Shown: piece after piece, positions 1 through 8,467 of the stretch
How the letters are laid out: each line of letters opens with the position of its first letter
How positions within the stretch are numbered: position 1 is the first letter of the stretch
Assembly: GCF_030418305.1 (NCBI RefSeq)
Contig: NZ_JAUHPX010000002.1
Span: 186,001-250,000, forward strand
Length of the DNA: 64,000 bases
Source: Demequina lignilytica
GTDB taxonomy: Bacteria; Actinomycetota; Actinomycetes; Actinomycetales; Demequinaceae
Direction: 5' to 3'
The notes under the pieces: model-generated
The model's input: only the letters and a program-made list of their open reading frames with translations
The model's database searches: none
Told to the model about the DNA's origin: nothing
Translations under genes and position numbers: made by a program

Positions 1-694
1 TTCCAGGCGTGTCGAGGCCGAACACCTGCATGGGCATCCGGTTGTCCATCGCGAGGGAGAACGCCGCGGCGTCCATGACGGCGAGACGCTTCTGCAGCGC
101 CTCGGCGTAGGTGACGTGCTCCAGGCGCTCCGCGTCGGGGTCCTTGCGCGGGTCGGCGGTGTAGACCGCGTCGACTCCGTTCTTGCCCATCAGCACCTCG
201 GAGCAGCGGGTCTCGAGGGCGCGCTGGAGGGAGACGGTGTCGGTCGAGAAGTAGGGCATGCCGGCGCCCGCGCCGAAGATCACCACGCGGCCCTTCTCCA
301 TGTGACGGATGGCGCGCAGCGGCAGGTAGGACTCCGCGACCTGGCCCATGGTGATGGCGGTCTGGACGCGGGTGGTGACGCCCGCCTGCTCGAGGAAGTC
401 CTGGAGGGCGAGGGCGTTCATGACGGTGCCCAGCATGCCCATGTAGTCGGCGCGCGAGCGCTCCATGCCCCGCTCGGACAGCTCGGCGCCGCGGAAGAAG
501 TTGCCGCCGCCGACCACGACCGCGACCTGCACGCCCTGGTGGACGGCGTCCGCGATCTCGCGCGCCACGCGGCTCACGACGTCCGGGTCGAGGCCGAGCT
601 GGCCCCCGCCGAACATCTCGCCGGAGAGCTTGAGAAGCACGCGGCGCGCCGCCTGGGGCTCCGTGCCCGGGATCAGATCGCTGGTCTCGGTCAC
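1..694 (-). CDS. pyrH: UMP kinase, 3' end cut by window edge
   Basis: Cytosolic hexameric kinase that makes UDP from UMP and ATP for pyrimidine nucleotide synthesis. The start is GTG at 694, chosen because AGGAGG lies 5 nt upstream (700-705). The visible 231 codons contain the N-terminal LLKLSGE motif, [25 protein letters not shown] and, near the C-terminus, [18 protein letters not shown] and DNRMPM, all typical of bacterial PyrH. Only about ten C-terminal residues should lie beyond the window. It follows rpsB and tsf on the same strand, the usual bacterial order. Confidence 0.93.
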   Translation of the reverse strand, partial: MTETSDLIPGTEPQAARRVLLKLSGEMFGGGQLGLDPDVVSRVAREIADAVHQGVQVAVVVGGGNFFRGAELSERGMERSRADYMGMLGTVMNALALQDFLEQAGVTTRVQTAITMGQVAESYLPLRAIRHMEKGRVVIFGAGAGMPYFSTDTVSLQRALETRCSEVLMGKNGVDAVYTADPRKDPDAERLEHVTYAEALQKRLAVMDAAAFSLAMDNRMPMQVFGLDTPG

Positions 695-748
695 GGAATC
701 CTCCTGACGGCGCGCCGCGCCTTGGTCATCTATGGGTGAAGCTGGGTC

Positions 749-1588
749 CTAGGCTCCCACACGGAAGCGCGCGAAGGAAACGAGCGCGCCACCCGTGGCG
801 TCCACGACCTTGCCGACCGTGGTCTTGGGGTCCTTGGCGAACGCCTGCTCGACGAGCACGTTCTCCTTGAACCAGCCGTTGAGGCGGCCCTCGACGATCT
901 TCGGCAGCGCGGCCTCGGGCTTGCCCTCCGCACGCGACACCTCCTCGGCGACGCGACGCTCGTTCTCCACGACGTCCGCCGGAGCGTCCTCACGGGTGAG
1001 GTACGCGGGCGAGTACGCCGCGGTGTGCATCGCGACGTCCTTGGCCACCGAGGCGGCCTTGGCGTCCGAGCCCACGAGGACGCCCACCTGGGCGGGCAGG
1101 TCCTTGTTGGTGCGGTGGAGGTACTCGGTCACGACCGGGGCCTCGACGCGCGCCACGCGGCGCAGCACGACCTTCTCGCCGAGCGTGCCGGCGGCCTCGT
1201 CGATGAACGCCTGGACGGTCTTGCCGTCGATGTCGGCGGCCAGCGCGGCCTCGGCCGAGTCGGCGCCGGCCGCGGCCGCCGCGTCGAGCACGGCGTTCGC
1301 GAGCGTGATGAACTTGTCGTTCTTCGCGACGAAGTCGGTCTCCGAGTTGAGCTCGAGCAGGGTGCCGACCTGAGCGCCCTCGTCACCCTCGATCTTGGTG
1401 ATGACGAGGCCCTCGGAGGCCGCGCGGCCCTCGCGCTTCGCGACGCCCTTCAGGCCCTTGATGCGCAGGATCTCGACGGCCTTCTCCTGGTCGCCGTCCG
1501 CCTCGTCGAGCGCCTTCTTGACGTCGAGCATGCCGGCGCCGGTGCGCTCGCGGAGCGCCTGGATGTCGGCAACGGTGTAGTTGGCCAT
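749..1588 (-). CDS. tsf: Elongation factor Ts
   Basis: Nucleotide-exchange factor that releases GDP from EF-Tu. At 279 residues it has the normal actinobacterial length. The N-terminal UBA-like domain starts MANYTVADIQALRERTGAGM and includes the DVKKALDEADGD helix. The central part has the conserved LELNSETDFVAKND motif and the C-terminal core follows. It lies 11 nt after rpsB and 54 nt before pyrH, so co-transcription is likely. Confidence 0.97.
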   Translation of the reverse strand: MANYTVADIQALRERTGAGMLDVKKALDEADGDQEKAVEILRIKGLKGVAKREGRAASEGLVITKIEGDEGAQVGTLLELNSETDFVAKNDKFITLANAVLDAAAAAGADSAEAALAADIDGKTVQAFIDEAAGTLGEKVVLRRVARVEAPVVTEYLHRTNKDLPAQVGVLVGSDAKAASVAKDVAMHTAAYSPAYLTREDAPADVVENERRVAEEVSRAEGKPEAALPKIVEGRLNGWFKENVLVEQAFAKDPKTTVGKVVDATGGALVSFARFRVGA

Positions 1589-1599
1589 GTGAGGGGTCC

Positions 1600-2481
1600 T
1601 TACTTCTCGTCGGCCGCGACCACGGGGGTCTCGGCGTCAGCGGTGGTCTCGGCGGGGGCCTCGGCAGCCTCGGCGGCGGGCGCCTCGGCGGCCTTCTCCT
1701 CGGCCTTCGCGCCGTCCAGGAGCTCCTGCTCCCACTCGGCGAGGGGCTCCTCGCCCGCCTCGGCCTCGGCGCCGGTGGCGGCCGAGCCCGAGTGACGCAG
1801 GCGGATGCCCTCCGCGACGGCGTCGGCGATCACGCGGGTGAGCAGGCCCACCGAGCGGATGGCGTCGTCGTTGCCGGGGATGCCGTAGGCGACCTGGTCC
1901 GGGTCGCAGTTCGAGTCGAGGATGCCGACGACCGGGACGCCGAGCTTCTTCGCCTCGTCGACCGCGAGGTGCTCCTTGTTGGTGTCGACGATCCACACGA
2001 CCGAGGGGACCTTGGCCATGTCGCGGATGCCGCCGAGGGTCTTGTCGAGCTTCTCCATCTCGCGACGGAGGCCCAGGAGCTCCTTCTTGGTGCGGCCCGA
2101 GCCGGCGACGTCGTCGAAGTCGATCTCCTCGAGCTCCTTGAGGCGCTGCACGCGCTTGCTGACCGTCTGGAAGTTGGTCAGCATGCCGCCGAGCCAGCGC
2201 TCGTTCACGTAGGGCATGCCCACGCGCTTGGCCTGCTCGGCGATCTGCTCCTGCGCCTGGCGCTTGGTGCCGACGAACAGCACGGTGCCGCCGTGGGCGA
2301 CGGTGTCGCGCACGAACTCGTAGGCGGCGTCGATCTTGGACAGCGACTGCTGAAGGTCGATGATGTAGATGCCGTTGCGCTCGGTGAAGATGAAGCGCTT
2401 CATCTTGGGGTTCCAGCGGCTGGTCTGGTGTCCGAAGTGGACACCCGAGTCGAGCAGCTGGCGCATGGTCACGACGGCCAT
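1600..2481 (-). CDS. rpsB: 30S ribosomal protein S2 with acidic Ala/Glu-rich tail
   Basis: Small-subunit protein uS2, needed late in 30S assembly. Recognised by the start [20 protein letters not shown], the segment [20 protein letters not shown] and the later [20 protein letters not shown]. Translation starts at 2481 with AAGGA a few bases upstream. The protein is 293 residues, longer than the roughly 240 of the E. coli protein. The extra length is a low-complexity tail rich in Ala, Glu and Pro after about residue 240. It heads the rpsB-tsf-pyrH group. Confidence 0.97.
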   Translation of the reverse strand: MAVVTMRQLLDSGVHFGHQTSRWNPKMKRFIFTERNGIYIIDLQQSLSKIDAAYEFVRDTVAHGGTVLFVGTKRQAQEQIAEQAKRVGMPYVNERWLGGMLTNFQTVSKRVQRLKELEEIDFDDVAGSGRTKKELLGLRREMEKLDKTLGGIRDMAKVPSVVWIVDTNKEHLAVDEAKKLGVPVVGILDSNCDPDQVAYGIPGNDDAIRSVGLLTRVIADAVAEGIRLRHSGSAATGAEAEAGEEPLAEWEQELLDGAKAEEKAAEAPAAEAAEAPAETTADAETPVVAADEK

Positions 2482-2819
2482 GGCTCATCCTTGTCCGCAC
2501 GCGCACGCGCGTGCCTGGTGTGGGGGCGCACGGGGCGCCCATGTTCGGTTGACGATGCGGGCCGGGAGGCTCGCATCCCTGGCGCCAACGCGGTCGGGCA
2601 CCGATTGCTCGGACCTCGCCCTTCCGGCGCGTCCCCTCACGGGGGCGCGAATGGCGCGCGATGTCATCCGGGCATGCCGGATGCGGGATCAATGGTACCT
2701 GAGGGTGGCGGCCACGCGCGACCGCCGACCGATGTCCCCCGCCCGCGAAGGCGGACGGCTCGTCCCCGGGCCGCGGCGGCGGCGCCCCGGCGCCACCGGG
2801 GCGACCGCAGCATCGTCCC
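2482..2819. other. Divergent intergenic region between rpsB and the M23 gene
   Basis: This 338-nt gap must hold promoters for rpsB (leftward) and the M23 gene (rightward). I see no convincing gene or RNA. TACCAT, a possible -10 for rpsB, reads on the minus strand near 2694-2699, but no good -35 precedes it. Two near-copies of the window-wide decamer lie here: TGACGATGCG at 2551 and AGCATCGTCC at 2809, the latter ending one base before the ATG of the M23 gene. Confidence 0.4.
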
Positions 2820-3356
2820 ATGAGGATCCGTCCCCGCCGTCGCGGAGCGGCCGCCGCGCTGGTCGCGCTCGCGCTCGCCGTCACCGCCGTCGGCGCCACC
2901 GCGCCGGCGGGACGGGCGGTCGCGCCGGGGCCGGTCGAGGAGGCCGCTCCGGTGCTCGACGCACCGGTCCAGCCGCTGCGCGCCGCGGGCCTGTTCGACC
3001 CTCCCGCGCGGCCGTGGCTGCCGGGGCACCGCGGGCTCGACCTGATCGCGGTCGTGGGCGCCCCGGTGCTCTCCCCCGGCGCCGGCGTCGTGACGTTCGC
3101 GGGACGGGTGGTGGACCGCGGCGTGGTGACCGTCGACCACGGGTCGCTGCGATCGTCCCTCGAGCCCGTCGACGCGCACGTCGCGGCGGGCACGGCCGTG
3201 CAGGCGGGCGAACCGGTGGGCGTGGTCGGGTCGGAGCCGGGGCATTGCGCCCCGACGACCTGCCTGCACTGGGGCGTGCGCGCGGGCGACGCCTACGTCG
3301 ACCCGCTCGACGTGCTGCGCGGCTACGGCCCGATCATCCTGCTGCCGGACCGGTAG
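2820..3356 (+). CDS. Secreted M23-type (LytM-like) peptidase domain protein
   Basis: Small exported protein of 178 residues with a twin-Arg-rich, hydrophobic signal region (about residues 1-33) and a single LytM/M23 fold. M23 enzymes cut peptide cross-links in peptidoglycan with zinc held by His, Asp and His. HRGLD (first His and Asp) and CLHWGVR (last zinc His) are visible. In classical M23 enzymes the last motif is HxH; here the first His is Cys, so the general base is altered and hydrolysis is uncertain. It may be a wall-binding or regulatory domain. It stands alone on the plus strand, divergent from rpsB. No clear ribosome-binding site precedes the ATG. Confidence 0.8.
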   Translation: MRIRPRRRGAAAALVALALAVTAVGATAPAGRAVAPGPVEEAAPVLDAPVQPLRAAGLFDPPARPWLPGHRGLDLIAVVGAPVLSPGAGVVTFAGRVVDRGVVTVDHGSLRSSLEPVDAHVAAGTAVQAGEPVGVVGSEPGHCAPTTCLHWGVRAGDAYVDPLDVLRGYGPIILLPDR

Positions 3357-3371
3357 GCGATGCGGCCCCGA

Positions 3372-4190
3372 TCAGTCGAAGGCGCCGGTCCGCACCAGGG
3401 TCTCGCGCAGCTTCTTCACCGCGGCCGAATGGATCTGCGACACGCGCGACTCCGTCACGCCGAGGATCTCGCCGATCTGCGCCAGCGTGAGGTTCTCGTA
3501 GTAGTAGAGGCGCAGCACCTCCTGCTCGCGGTCGCGCACGCCCTGCACGGCGACCGCCAGGAGCGAGGAGCGCTCCCGCGCCTCGAGGGCATGGTGCGTC
3601 GCCCCGAGCATCCCCGCGCCGAGCGTCGGGATCGGCCGCGTGTCGGGCTCCACGGGCATGCCGTCGAGCGCCGCGACATGGGACAGTGCGACCTGCGCGC
3701 GAACGGTGCGCACCTCCGCCGTGGCCCAGCCGAGGTGCTCGGCCACGTCCTCGTCCGTCACGGGGCGCAGCAGCTGCTGCTCGAGCGTGCGCGTCGCGTG
3801 CTCGAGGGTGCGCGCCTTCGACCGCACCGACCTCGGCACCCAGTCCGCCGCCCGCAGCTCGTCGATGATCGCCCCGCGGATGCGCGTGGCCGCGTAGGTC
3901 TCGAACTTGAACCCGCGCTCGGCCTCGAACTTCTCCACGGCGTCGATCAGGCCGAACATGCCGTACGAGACCAGGTCGCCGAGCTCGACCGTGTCGGGCA
4001 GCTTCGCGATCACGCGGGTCGCGACCTGGGTGACGAGCGGGGCGTAGTGGGTGATGAGCGCGTCCCGGGCGGCGGCGCGGCGGTCGCCCTCGCCCGCCAT
4101 CGCCTCCCACCACGGCGCGGTGTCGACGGTCCTCAGGGCGACGGGACGGTCGGGCTCGACCTCGGACAGGAGCGTGTTCAGCTCGGACAT
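3372..4190 (-). CDS. whiG: FliA/WhiG-family RNA polymerase sigma factor
   Basis: Sigma-70 group 3 factor of 272 residues. Region 2 includes LGDLVSYGMFGLIDAVEKF and KFETYAATRIRGAIIDELR; region 3 follows (RSVRSKARTLE); region 4 has the helix-turn-helix LTLAQIGEILGVTESRVSQI. The start at 4190 (MSELNTLL) has GAGGGAGA upstream; longer in-frame readings run into xerC and were discarded. In Streptomyces the relative WhiG controls sporulation; in motile actinobacteria this family drives flagellar genes. Neither programme is visible here, so the regulon is unknown. It follows xerC by 14 nt. Confidence 0.9.
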   Translation of the reverse strand: MSELNTLLSEVEPDRPVALRTVDTAPWWEAMAGEGDRRAAARDALITHYAPLVTQVATRVIAKLPDTVELGDLVSYGMFGLIDAVEKFEAERGFKFETYAATRIRGAIIDELRAADWVPRSVRSKARTLEHATRTLEQQLLRPVTDEDVAEHLGWATAEVRTVRAQVALSHVAALDGMPVEPDTRPIPTLGAGMLGATHHALEARERSSLLAVAVQGVRDREQEVLRLYYYENLTLAQIGEILGVTESRVSQIHSAAVKKLRETLVRTGAFD

Positions 4191-4204
4191 GGTGGCGTCT
4201 CCCT

Positions 4205-5131
4205 CTAGGCGCGCGGGTGGGCGAGTTGGTAGGCGGCGCGCAGCCGCTCCGCGGTGACGTGGGTGTAGCGCTGGGTGGTGGACAGGCTGGCGTGCCCGAG
4301 GACCTCCTGGACCGACCTCAGGTCGGATCCCCCCGAGAGCAGGTGGGTCGCGGCGGTGTGCCGCAGCGCGTGGGGCGCGACCTCCTCGACCCCGGCGAGA
4401 CGGCAGAGCTCGTGGACTGCCTCGCGGACCTGGCGCTGGTTGACGCGCTGTCCACGCCGGCCGAGCAGCAGCGCCGCGTCGGTCGACTCGGAGACGAGCA
4501 GCGGTCGCCCGCGCTCCAGCCACTGCTCGATCGCGCGGGCCGCGGGCTGGCCGAACGGCACCATCCGCTCCTTGCCGCCCTTGCCCATCACCCTCACCAG
4601 GCGCTGGGCCAGGTCGACGTCACCGATCTCGACCCCCGCGAGCTCGCCCACGCGCATGCCGGTCGCGTAGAGCAGCTCGACGGCGGCCCAGTCGCGCAGG
4701 TGGAGCGGGTCGCCGTCATCGGCGCGGGTGCCCGCGAGCTCGAGGAGCGCCAGGACGTCGGCGTTCGACAGCACGGTCGGCAGCGTCGAGGCCGGCCGCG
4801 CCGAGGCGAGCCGCAGCGCGGGGTTGGGGACGATGCGTCCGGTCTCCTCGGCCCACCCGAAGAACGTGCGCGCGGCGGCCCCCCGCCGCGCCAGCGTGGT
4901 CCGGGACAGCCCCTCCGCGTGCATCGAGGCGAGCCAGGCGCGCAGATCAGCGAGCGTCGCGGCCGTCAGCGCCACGTCCGGATCGCCGTCGGCGTCGAGG
5001 TGGCGGGTGAGGTGGCTCAGATCGCCCAGGTACGCGCGCACCGTGTTGCCCGAGAGTCCGCGCTGGTGGCGCAGAAACCCCTCGTACGAGCGCAGAAGGT
5101 CGCTCGCGGTGGCGATGTCCATGGTCGACAT
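4205..5131 (-). CDS. xerC: Tyrosine recombinase XerC
   Basis: Site-specific recombinase that acts with XerD at dif to resolve chromosome dimers. The N-terminal SAM-like domain (YEGFLRHQRGLSGNTVRAYL) is followed by the catalytic domain. Catalytic residues are visible: Arg in ATGMRVGELAGV, Lys in GKGGKERMVPFG, His/Arg in HALRHTAATHLL, His in LGHASLSTTQ and the nucleophile Tyr in QRYTHV. About 308 residues. ATG at 5131 is preferred, but GTG at 5137 and ATG at 5122 are also in frame and none has a strong ribosome-binding site. The decamer lies inside at 4828, read as Arg-Ile-Val. Confidence 0.94.
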   Translation of the reverse strand: MSTMDIATASDLLRSYEGFLRHQRGLSGNTVRAYLGDLSHLTRHLDADGDPDVALTAATLADLRAWLASMHAEGLSRTTLARRGAAARTFFGWAEETGRIVPNPALRLASARPASTLPTVLSNADVLALLELAGTRADDGDPLHLRDWAAVELLYATGMRVGELAGVEIGDVDLAQRLVRVMGKGGKERMVPFGQPAARAIEQWLERGRPLLVSESTDAALLLGRRGQRVNQRQVREAVHELCRLAGVEEVAPHALRHTAATHLLSGGSDLRSVQEVLGHASLSTTQRYTHVTAERLRAAYQLAHPRA

Positions 5132-5149
5132 GGCCACACCATGGCACCG

Positions 5150-5203
5150 TCACACCTGTCAAATCAATACCTTCAGTCACATTTGTCACATGATTCACAC
5201 CTG
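5150..5203. promoter_or_regulatory. AT-rich region with 9-bp TCACA repeats upstream of xerC
   Basis: TCACA occurs at 5150, 5177, 5186 and 5195. The last three are in register every 9 bp (TCACATTTG, TCACATGAT, TCACACCTG), and TCACACCTG is present twice exactly (5150 and 5195). The segment between xerC and dprA is markedly AT-richer than its surroundings. It looks like a promoter with repeated operator half-sites, but I recognise no specific factor. Confidence 0.4.
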
Positions 5204-5236
5204 ACACACATGGTTTGCATGGGAATGTCCGATTTA

Positions 5237-6391
5237 TCAGGGCGAAAGGCGGTGCCACCGCCCGTCGCGGAGCTCCACGAGCCCTCGCAGGCTCAGGCCG
5301 CCGAGCGCGGCCTGCGCCTGGCCCCCGGTCAGGCCCGCGGCGCGCGCGATCGCGTCGGTGGTCGAACCGCGCGCACCGATCCCGGCGTGGGCCGCGCGCT
5401 CCTGCGCGCTGCCGAAGTCGGTGCGGCCGTCGCTCCCGACTGCGGCCGGCTCGTCGACCTCCCCGAGGGGAGCGGCGAGTTCGAGCGCCTCGCCGGGACC
5501 GGTCACCAGCACGGCCGCGCCGGCCCGGATCAGGGCGTGGCATCCGGCGGACGCCCCCGAGGTCACCGGACCGGGCACGGCCCCGACCGGACGCGCGAGC
5601 TCCGACGCGTGGCGGGCCGTGTTGAGCGCGCCCGACCGGGCAGCGGCCTCCACCACGATCGTGGCCGACGCCGCGGCGATCAGCCGGTTGCGGCTCAGGA
5701 AGCGGTGCCGCATGGGGGCGCGGCCCGGCGGCTGCTCCGAGACCACGGCGCCGCACGCCACGACCTGCTCGAGCATGCGTGTGTTGCCCGCTGGGTAGAG
5801 TCGGTCGACCCCTCCCGCCAGGACGGCGATCGGCGCACCGACGCAGGCGAGCGTCGCGCGATGCGCGGCCGCGTCGATCCCGTACGCTCCCCCGCTGATG
5901 ACGGCGATGCCGCGCGCCGCCGCCTCGGCGGCGATCGCTCCCGCCACGTGCTCGCCGTACGCCGTCGCGGCCCGCGCCCCCACGAGCGCGATCGAGCGCG
6001 ACCAGCTCGCCGCCGGATCGAGCTCACCGCGGATCCAGAGTGCGAACGGAGCAGCCGCGCCGAGCCGGTCGAGCGCCGGCGGCCATCCGCGCCCACCGCG
6101 CGTGACGAGGCGCGCCCCCAGCAGGTCCGCCCGCTCTCGTAGCGCACGCGGATCCGCCTCGGGCAGCCGCGCGACCCATCGGGGCAGCGCCCCCACCAGC
6201 GCGTCCCGCTGCTTCCGATCGAGCGCGGGAGGGCTCAGGAGCACGCCGGACCCGGCGCAGCTGCGCACCCAGGCGAGTGCCTCCGTCGCACCGAGGGCGG
6301 CGACGATCCCGAGCGCGAGCGGGTCGTCCGGCTCCGCGAGCGCGCTCCACGCCACGAGCGCCGAGGCCTCGGTGCCGGTCCCGTCGCTCAC
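5237..6391 (-). CDS. dprA: DNA-processing protein DprA
   Basis: Loads RecA on incoming single-stranded DNA during transformation and protects it. Starts at GTG 6391, overlapping the comM stop by 4 nt (GTGA), giving 384 residues. The Rossmann-like DprA domain is clear: SIALVGARAATAYGEHVA, VISGGAYGIDAAAHRATL, PIAVLAGGVDRLYP, VVSEQPPG, FLSRNRLIAAASATIVVEAA and SGALNTARHASELARPVGAVPG. The C-terminus has the usual winged-helix region. With comM and yraN it forms an overlapping operon. Confidence 0.96.
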   Translation of the reverse strand: MSDGTGTEASALVAWSALAEPDDPLALGIVAALGATEALAWVRSCAGSGVLLSPPALDRKQRDALVGALPRWVARLPEADPRALRERADLLGARLVTRGGRGWPPALDRLGAAAPFALWIRGELDPAASWSRSIALVGARAATAYGEHVAGAIAAEAAARGIAVISGGAYGIDAAAHRATLACVGAPIAVLAGGVDRLYPAGNTRMLEQVVACGAVVSEQPPGRAPMRHRFLSRNRLIAAASATIVVEAAARSGALNTARHASELARPVGAVPGPVTSGASAGCHALIRAGAAVLVTGPGEALELAAPLGEVDEPAAVGSDGRTDFGSAQERAAHAGIGARGSTTDAIARAAGLTGGQAQAALGGLSLRGLVELRDGRWHRLSP

Positions 6392-7899
6392 GCCGTCACC
6401 CCCTGCCGCAGCACGAGCGCCCGAGCCACGTGGTCCCGCCGCGGCGACTCGACGCCGTCCAGATCCGCCAGCGTCCAGGCGACCCGGAGCACGCGGTCGA
6501 ACCCCCGTCCCGTGAGGGTGCCCCTCTCCACCGCGCGGAACAGGTCGGTGGTGACCGCGCGTGAGGTCACGGTCCTGAGCCACGGGCCCGGCGCCCGCGC
6601 CGACACCCGGATGCCGAGCTCTGCCAGGCGCGCGGCGCCCGCCGCCCGCGCGGTTGCGACCCGGGAGGCCACCGTCGCCGAGTCCTCGCCGCGCTCGGTA
6701 TCCGCGGCTCCGACGGGGAGGAGCGCGACCTGGAGGTCGACCCGGTCCAGGAGCGGACCGGAGAGGCGGCCGAAGTACCGGCGTCGCGCGAGCGGCGTGC
6801 ACTCGCAGCGTGCCCCGGGTGCGCCGAGCTGACCGCAGGGGCACGGGTTCGCCGCGAGCACGAGCTGGAAGCGCGCCGGGTAGCGCACCGCTCCCTGCGC
6901 GCGGTGCAGCACGATCTGACCGCTCTCGAGCGGCTGGCGCAGCGTCTCGAGCACCCGCACGGGGAACTCGGGCGCCTCGTCGAGGAAGAGGACGCCCGCA
7001 TGCGCGCGCGAGATCGCCCCCGGCCGCGCGATCCCGGACCCGCCGCCGACGATCGCGACGGTCGACGCGGTGTGGTGAGGCGCCTCGAGCGGGGGCCGGC
7101 GCAGGAGGCCCCCGGCGGCGTCGAACGTCCCGGCGAGCGAGTGGATGCCGGTGGCCGCGAGCGCGTCCGGGTCGTCGAGGGGCGGCAGGATGCCGGGCAG
7201 GCGTTCGGCGAGCATCGTCTTGCCGGCGCCCGGCGGTCCGACCATGAGCAGGTGGTGCCCCCCAGCGGCTGCGACCTCGATCGCCATGCGCGCGTCCGCC
7301 TGCCCCCGCACGTCGGCGAGGTCGAGGTCGGGCGGCGTGGCGCTCGGCGGCCGTCGCGCGAGCACCGGCTCGACCGCGGCGGGGCTCGCGTCGCCGCCGA
7401 GCGCCCGCAGCACGGCCGCGAGGGTCGCCTCGGCACGGACCGTCGCCCCGGGGACCAGCAGCGCCTCGTCCCGGTTCCCCGCCGGCACCACCACGTCGCG
7501 CGCACCCGCCTCGACCGCGGCCGCGACCGCGGGGAGGACGCCGCGCACGGGGCGGATCCGTCCGTCGAGGCCGAGCTCGCCGAGGAGCATCAGCCGCCCG
7601 GCCCGGCGCGCGTCGATCCGACCGCCCGCCGCGAGCACCGCGGTCGCGATGGCGAGGTCCGTGGTCGAGCCCGACTTGGGCAGCGACGCCGGCGAGAGGT
7701 TCACGGTGACCCGGCCGCGCGGCCACTCCATCCCCGAGGACGCGACGGCCGCTCGCACCCGCTCCTTCGACTCCGCGAGGGAGGCGTCCGGGAGGCCGAC
7801 GATGGTGAAGGCGGGCAGTCCCGCGGCGGCGTGCGCCTCCACGTCGATCACGTGACCGGACAGCCCGGTGAGCACGACCGAGCGGGCCCGCCCGATCAT
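6388..7899 (-). CDS. comM: ComM-type AAA+ ATPase (Mg-chelatase-like)
   Basis: Hexameric helicase-like ATPase that helps branch migration when transformed DNA is integrated. 503 residues. The N-terminal Lon-protease-like ChlI domain begins MIGRARSVVLTGL and contains VTVNLSPASLPKSGS. The AAA+ core has Walker A GPPGAGKTMLAERLPGILPP, Walker B GVLFLDEAPEF, and the Cys-rich NPCPCGQLGAPGARCEC insert. A C-terminal Mg-chelatase domain follows. Its ATG overlaps the yraN stop (TGATG) and its stop overlaps the dprA start, implying translational coupling. Confidence 0.96.
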   Translation of the reverse strand: MIGRARSVVLTGLSGHVIDVEAHAAAGLPAFTIVGLPDASLAESKERVRAAVASSGMEWPRGRVTVNLSPASLPKSGSTTDLAIATAVLAAGGRIDARRAGRLMLLGELGLDGRIRPVRGVLPAVAAAVEAGARDVVVPAGNRDEALLVPGATVRAEATLAAVLRALGGDASPAAVEPVLARRPPSATPPDLDLADVRGQADARMAIEVAAAGGHHLLMVGPPGAGKTMLAERLPGILPPLDDPDALAATGIHSLAGTFDAAGGLLRRPPLEAPHHTASTVAIVGGGSGIARPGAISRAHAGVLFLDEAPEFPVRVLETLRQPLESGQIVLHRAQGAVRYPARFQLVLAANPCPCGQLGAPGARCECTPLARRRYFGRLSGPLLDRVDLQVALLPVGAADTERGEDSATVASRVATARAAGAARLAELGIRVSARAPGPWLRTVTSRAVTTDLFRAVERGTLTGRGFDRVLRVAWTLADLDGVESPRRDHVARALVLRQGVTA

Positions 7900-8252
7900 C
7901 CGACGTCACGCAGGTGCTCGACCACCGGCGGGCCCGACCGCGGGAGCGTGACCGCGACCACGTCGATGCGGGCGCCGTCGAACGCACGGTCCTGGGACGC
8001 GAGCCACGCTCCCGCGAGGAGCCGGAGCCTGCGCAGCTTCGCCGGCGTCACCGCGGCGACGGCGCCTCCGTAGGCCTCGGAGCGCCGGGTCTTCACCTCG
8101 ACGAACACCGCGTCGCGGCCGTCGACCGCCACCAGGTCGAGCTCGCCGAGCGCGCACCGCCAGTTGGTCGCGAGCACCTCCCAGCCGTGCTCCCGGAGCC
8201 GCCGCTCCGCGAGCCGCTCCCCGAACCGCCCCACCGCATCCTTGAGCGCCAT
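7896..8252 (-). CDS. YraN family (UPF0102) putative endonuclease
   Basis: 118-residue protein of the YraN family, a PD-(D/E)xK nuclease-like fold of unproven function often found beside rnhB and dprA. The catalytic-type motif is visible as CALGELDLVAVDGRDAVFVE with VKTR following, which supplies the E, D and ExK residues. It begins at ATG 8252 with GGGAGG upstream; that site is buried in a hairpin (see 8258-8280). It is the first gene of yraN-comM-dprA, with 4-nt junctions. Confidence 0.93.
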   Translation of the reverse strand: MALKDAVGRFGERLAERRLREHGWEVLATNWRCALGELDLVAVDGRDAVFVEVKTRRSEAYGGAVAAVTPAKLRRLRLLAGAWLASQDRAFDGARIDVVAVTLPRSGPPVVEHLRDVG

Positions 8253-8257
8253 GGCAC

Positions 8258-8280
8258 CTCCCGCGACCACGATGCGGGAG
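8258..8280 (-). promoter_or_regulatory. Hairpin covering the yraN ribosome-binding site
   Basis: CTCCCGC (8258-8264) and GCGGGAG (8274-8280) form a 7-bp GC-rich stem with a 9-nt loop. In the minus-strand transcript the GGAGG ribosome-binding site of yraN is in the arm nearest the ATG. Folding would hide it. An 8-base core of the decamer (ACGATGCG) overlaps the loop and one arm. Confidence 0.4.
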
Positions 8281-8341
8281 CCACCGTTCACCGGCACTCG
8301 CAGCGCCCACACCGGTGGACAGCGTCGGCGGCGGGGCCTCC

Positions 8342-8361
8342 GGGGGACATCGGCGTCCCCC
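8342..8361 (-). terminator. GC hairpin downstream of the MFS gene
   Basis: GGGGGAC and GTCCCCC pair perfectly around a 6-nt loop, about 105 nt beyond the MFS stop codon. No T-run follows, as is common in actinobacterial terminators. A second hairpin lies closer to the gene at 8390-8417. Confidence 0.4.
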
Positions 8362-8389
8362 ACGCAACGGCGACGACGCCCCGAGGCGA

Positions 8390-8417
8390 CCCTCGCCTCG
8401 TCACTCCCAGGCGAGGG
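8390..8417 (-). terminator. Hairpin just downstream of the MFS gene
   Basis: CCCTCGCC (8390-8397) pairs with GGCGAGGG (8410-8417) across a 12-nt loop, about 50 nt past the stop of the MFS gene. An alternative pairing, CGCCTCG with CGAGGCG, is also possible. Likely terminator of the tetR-MFS operon. Confidence 0.45.
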
Positions 8418-8467
8418 CGAGGCGACGGGCCACCGGGGGCGCCACCGAGGATCGCGCGTGGCGGGGG

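Noticed and set aside
4205-5131. Integrase of a mobile element
   Set aside because: The tyrosine recombinase is at the standard xerC position between dprA and whiG, with no attachment site, tRNA or phage genes.
5150-5203. Iteron replication origin or CRISPR-like array
   Set aside because: Repeats are only 9 bp, there is no rep gene and no spacer pattern. Kept only as a regulatory candidate.
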